Of a DNA stretch of 38,866 nucleotides, positions 37,806 to 38,866 are shown piece after piece (within the stretch, counting starts at the first letter, position 1; every line of letters begins with the position of its first letter). Origin of the DNA: Inquilinus limosus (GTDB taxonomy: Bacteria; Pseudomonadota; Alphaproteobacteria; DSM-16000; Inquilinaceae); contig NZ_NHON01000012.1 of the NCBI RefSeq assembly GCF_002195995.1, positions 63,651-102,516 of the forward strand, given 5' to 3'. The notes beneath the pieces are model-generated. The model did not search any database, was not told the origin of the DNA, and saw nothing but the letters and a program-made list of their open reading frames with translations. The position numbers were made by a program, and so were the translations under genes.

Positions 37806-38866
37806 TCAGCGCAGGCCGGACAGGATTTCCTCCCGCTCCACCGTGATCCATGCCCCGGGCGGCAGGTCGCCGAGGGTGAGGTTGCCGAGGGCGACGCGGA
37901 CCAGGCGCAGCGTCGGGAGGCCGACCGCCGCCGTCATCCGCCGCACCTGGCGGTTGCGGCCCTCGGTCAGGGTCAGCCGCAGCCAGGCGGTCGGGATGGC
38001 CTTCCGGACCCGGATCGGCGGGTCGCGCGGCGGCAGGTCGGGCTCCCCGGCCACCCGCTCGATGCCGCAGGGGCGGGTCGGGCCGTCGGTCAGGGCGATG
38101 CCGCCGGCCAGGGCTTGCAGCGCCTCCTCCGCCGGATCGCCCTCGACCTGCGCCAGATAGGTCCGGGGATGGCCGTGCTTCGGGTCCAAGAGGCGCTTGA
38201 TCAGCGGCCCGTCATCGGTCAGCAGCAGCAGCCCCTCGCTGTCGGCGTCCAGCCGGCCGGCGGCGTAGATGCCGGGCGGCAGGCCGAATTCGTTCAGGCC
38301 GCGCCAGCGCCCCTCCGGCGTGAACTGGCTCAGCACGCCATAGGGCTTGTGGAAGACGACATAGCGGCACTGGTCCGGCTCCGGCGACGGGCGCTTGCGC
38401 CGCTCCTCGCGCCAGCGCTCGCCCGGCTTCGCCGTCCTCGGCCTGGTGGCCCCGGCGTCGTCGCCGATCTTGCGCGATGAGGTCAGCGGGCGCCTTGGCG
38501 CGGTCCGGGCGCGCTCCCCGGGGGCTTCGACAGGCGGCTCGGCGCGCTCCTCCGGCACGGGACCGCGCGGACGGCCGCGCCGGCGCGGGGCAGCATCTTC
38601 CGCCGGCTCCTCGCCGTCCCACAGCCACTCCGGCATGGCCGCGCGGGCGGCTTCCTGCGGCGAAGTGACCTTGGACCGCGATCCGCGCGGCTTGCCAGCC
38701 GGGGGGCGCCGGCCGTCCGCCGCGGGGCCGGCCCGCCTCGCGCCACGGGGGGCTTTCTCGTCGCCGGCCCTGGCGGTAGCGCGGGACGGCGGCTTGCCGT
38801 CGCGGGCCGGCCGGCGCTTCGGCGTCGCCTCCGGCTCGTCCTGCCGGGCGCCGCGGCCATCGGGGG
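37806..38866 (-). CDS. rluE: RluE-type 23S rRNA pseudouridine synthase (5' end probably outside window)
   Basis: The catalytic domain runs over [42 protein letters not shown] (catalytic Asp in RLDADSEG), [16 protein letters not shown] and [21 protein letters not shown], collinear with E. coli RluE, which makes pseudouridine 2457 of 23S rRNA. There is no S4 domain, as in RluE. The first in-frame ATG is at 38636 (276 residues), but the frame stays open without stop to the window edge, with GC-rich third positions and the same K/R/P/A-rich composition as residues 1-90, so a long disordered basic N-terminus is likely and the true start may be beyond 38866. Confidence 0.82.
   Translation of the reverse strand, partial: PDGRGARQDEPEATPKRRPARDGKPPSRATARAGDEKAPRGARRAGPAADGRRPPAGKPRGSRSKVTSPQEAARAAMPEWLWDGEEPAEDAAPRRRGRPRGPVPEERAEPPVEAPGERARTAPRRPLTSSRKIGDDAGATRPRTAKPGERWREERRKRPSPEPDQCRYVVFHKPYGVLSQFTPEGRWRGLNEFGLPPGIYAAGRLDADSEGLLLLTDDGPLIKRLLDPKHGHPRTYLAQVEGDPAEEALQALAGGIALTDGPTRPCGIERVAGEPDLPPRDPPIRVRKAIPTAWLRLTLTEGRNRQVRRMTAAVGLPTLRLVRVALGNLTLGDLPPGAWITVEREEILSGLR

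Noticed and set aside
38483-38860. A separate 125-codon minus-strand frame at the right edge
   Set aside because: It overlaps the RluE N-terminal frame in another frame, is almost only R/P/A/G, and lacks any family motif; the RluE frame explains the region better.

Overview
The window is about 70% GC, with strong G/C preference at third codon positions and dense gene packing. The 98-residue ribosomal protein L28 with the N-terminus [20 protein letters not shown], the GH51/FAH/IlvD sugar-acid genes and the palindromic intergenic repeats all point to an alphaproteobacterium, probably a Rhodospirillales-type soil or plant-associated organism (Inquilinus/Azospirillum-like). This assignment is by inference; no rRNA or tRNA gene is present in the window.

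Layout. 0.1-5.8 kb: a minus-strand sugar-acid operon (FadR-type GntR regulator, IlvD/EDD-family aldonate dehydratase, SDR aldose dehydrogenase, FAH-fold AraD1/GguC protein), divergent from an aldose 1-epimerase. 6.2-10.5 kb: a saccharopine-dehydrogenase-like reductase with a terminator, a RelE/ParE-Phd toxin-antitoxin pair, a tyrosine-phosphatase-like protein, a Bax-inhibitor-1 membrane protein and a GNAT-DUF1778 (TacT/TacA-type) toxin-antitoxin pair. 10.5-14.5 kb: an FtsX-type ABC permease plus ATPase, divergent from a TesA-like SGNH esterase with overlapping start codons (the ybbP-ybbA/tesA arrangement of E. coli). 14.6-20.6 kb: aldo/keto reductase, LysR - FMN reductase - MFS exporter, and a LysR/nitrilase-family pair. 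20.6-26.1 kb: a GlxA-type AraC regulator divergent from acyl-CoA dehydrogenase - NDP-forming CoA ligase - CaiD-like crotonobetainyl-CoA hydratase, a probable carnitine/betaine acyl-CoA pathway. 26.2-27.4 kb: a glutathione transferase and rpmB (L28). 27.6-34.3 kb: cytosolic GH51 alpha-L-arabinofuranosidase, a complete carbohydrate ABC importer (binding protein, two permeases, ATPase) and a divergent second FadR-type regulator. 34.5-38.9 kb: ArsR - SRPBCC - VOC operon, a YddA/SbmA-like ABC exporter and an RluE-type pseudouridine synthase running off the window edge.

The two sugar modules look like halves of one system: the importer brings in arabino-oligosaccharides, the cytosolic GH51 enzyme releases L-arabinose, the epimerase supplies the right anomer, and the SDR, dehydratase and FAH protein carry out non-phosphorylative oxidation toward 2-keto-3-deoxy-arabonate and beyond. 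Each half is controlled by a closely related FadR-type repressor, and each intergenic region holds an ATCATA-containing AT-rich site. A lactonase and an alpha-ketoglutarate semialdehyde dehydrogenase are not in the window.

Two families of dispersed palindromic intergenic elements punctuate the region: five copies of a roughly 115-135 bp CTCTCC/GGGGAGAGG element (one supplies the ribosome binding site of the CoA ligase) and three copies of an 80-90 bp GTCATTGCGAG-type palindrome. Several clear regulatory signals are visible: a perfect 22-bp palindrome, LysR dyads repeated at two positions, 21-bp-spaced direct repeats in front of the acyl-CoA dehydrogenase, a near-consensus rpmB promoter, an apparently leaderless ArsR promoter and three intrinsic-terminator hairpins. 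I found no CRISPR array, prophage, transposase or RNA gene. The most novel-looking elements are the split arabinose regulon, the carnitine-like operon with an NDP-forming ligase, and the repeat-derived translation initiation site; no wholly unprecedented system is evident.
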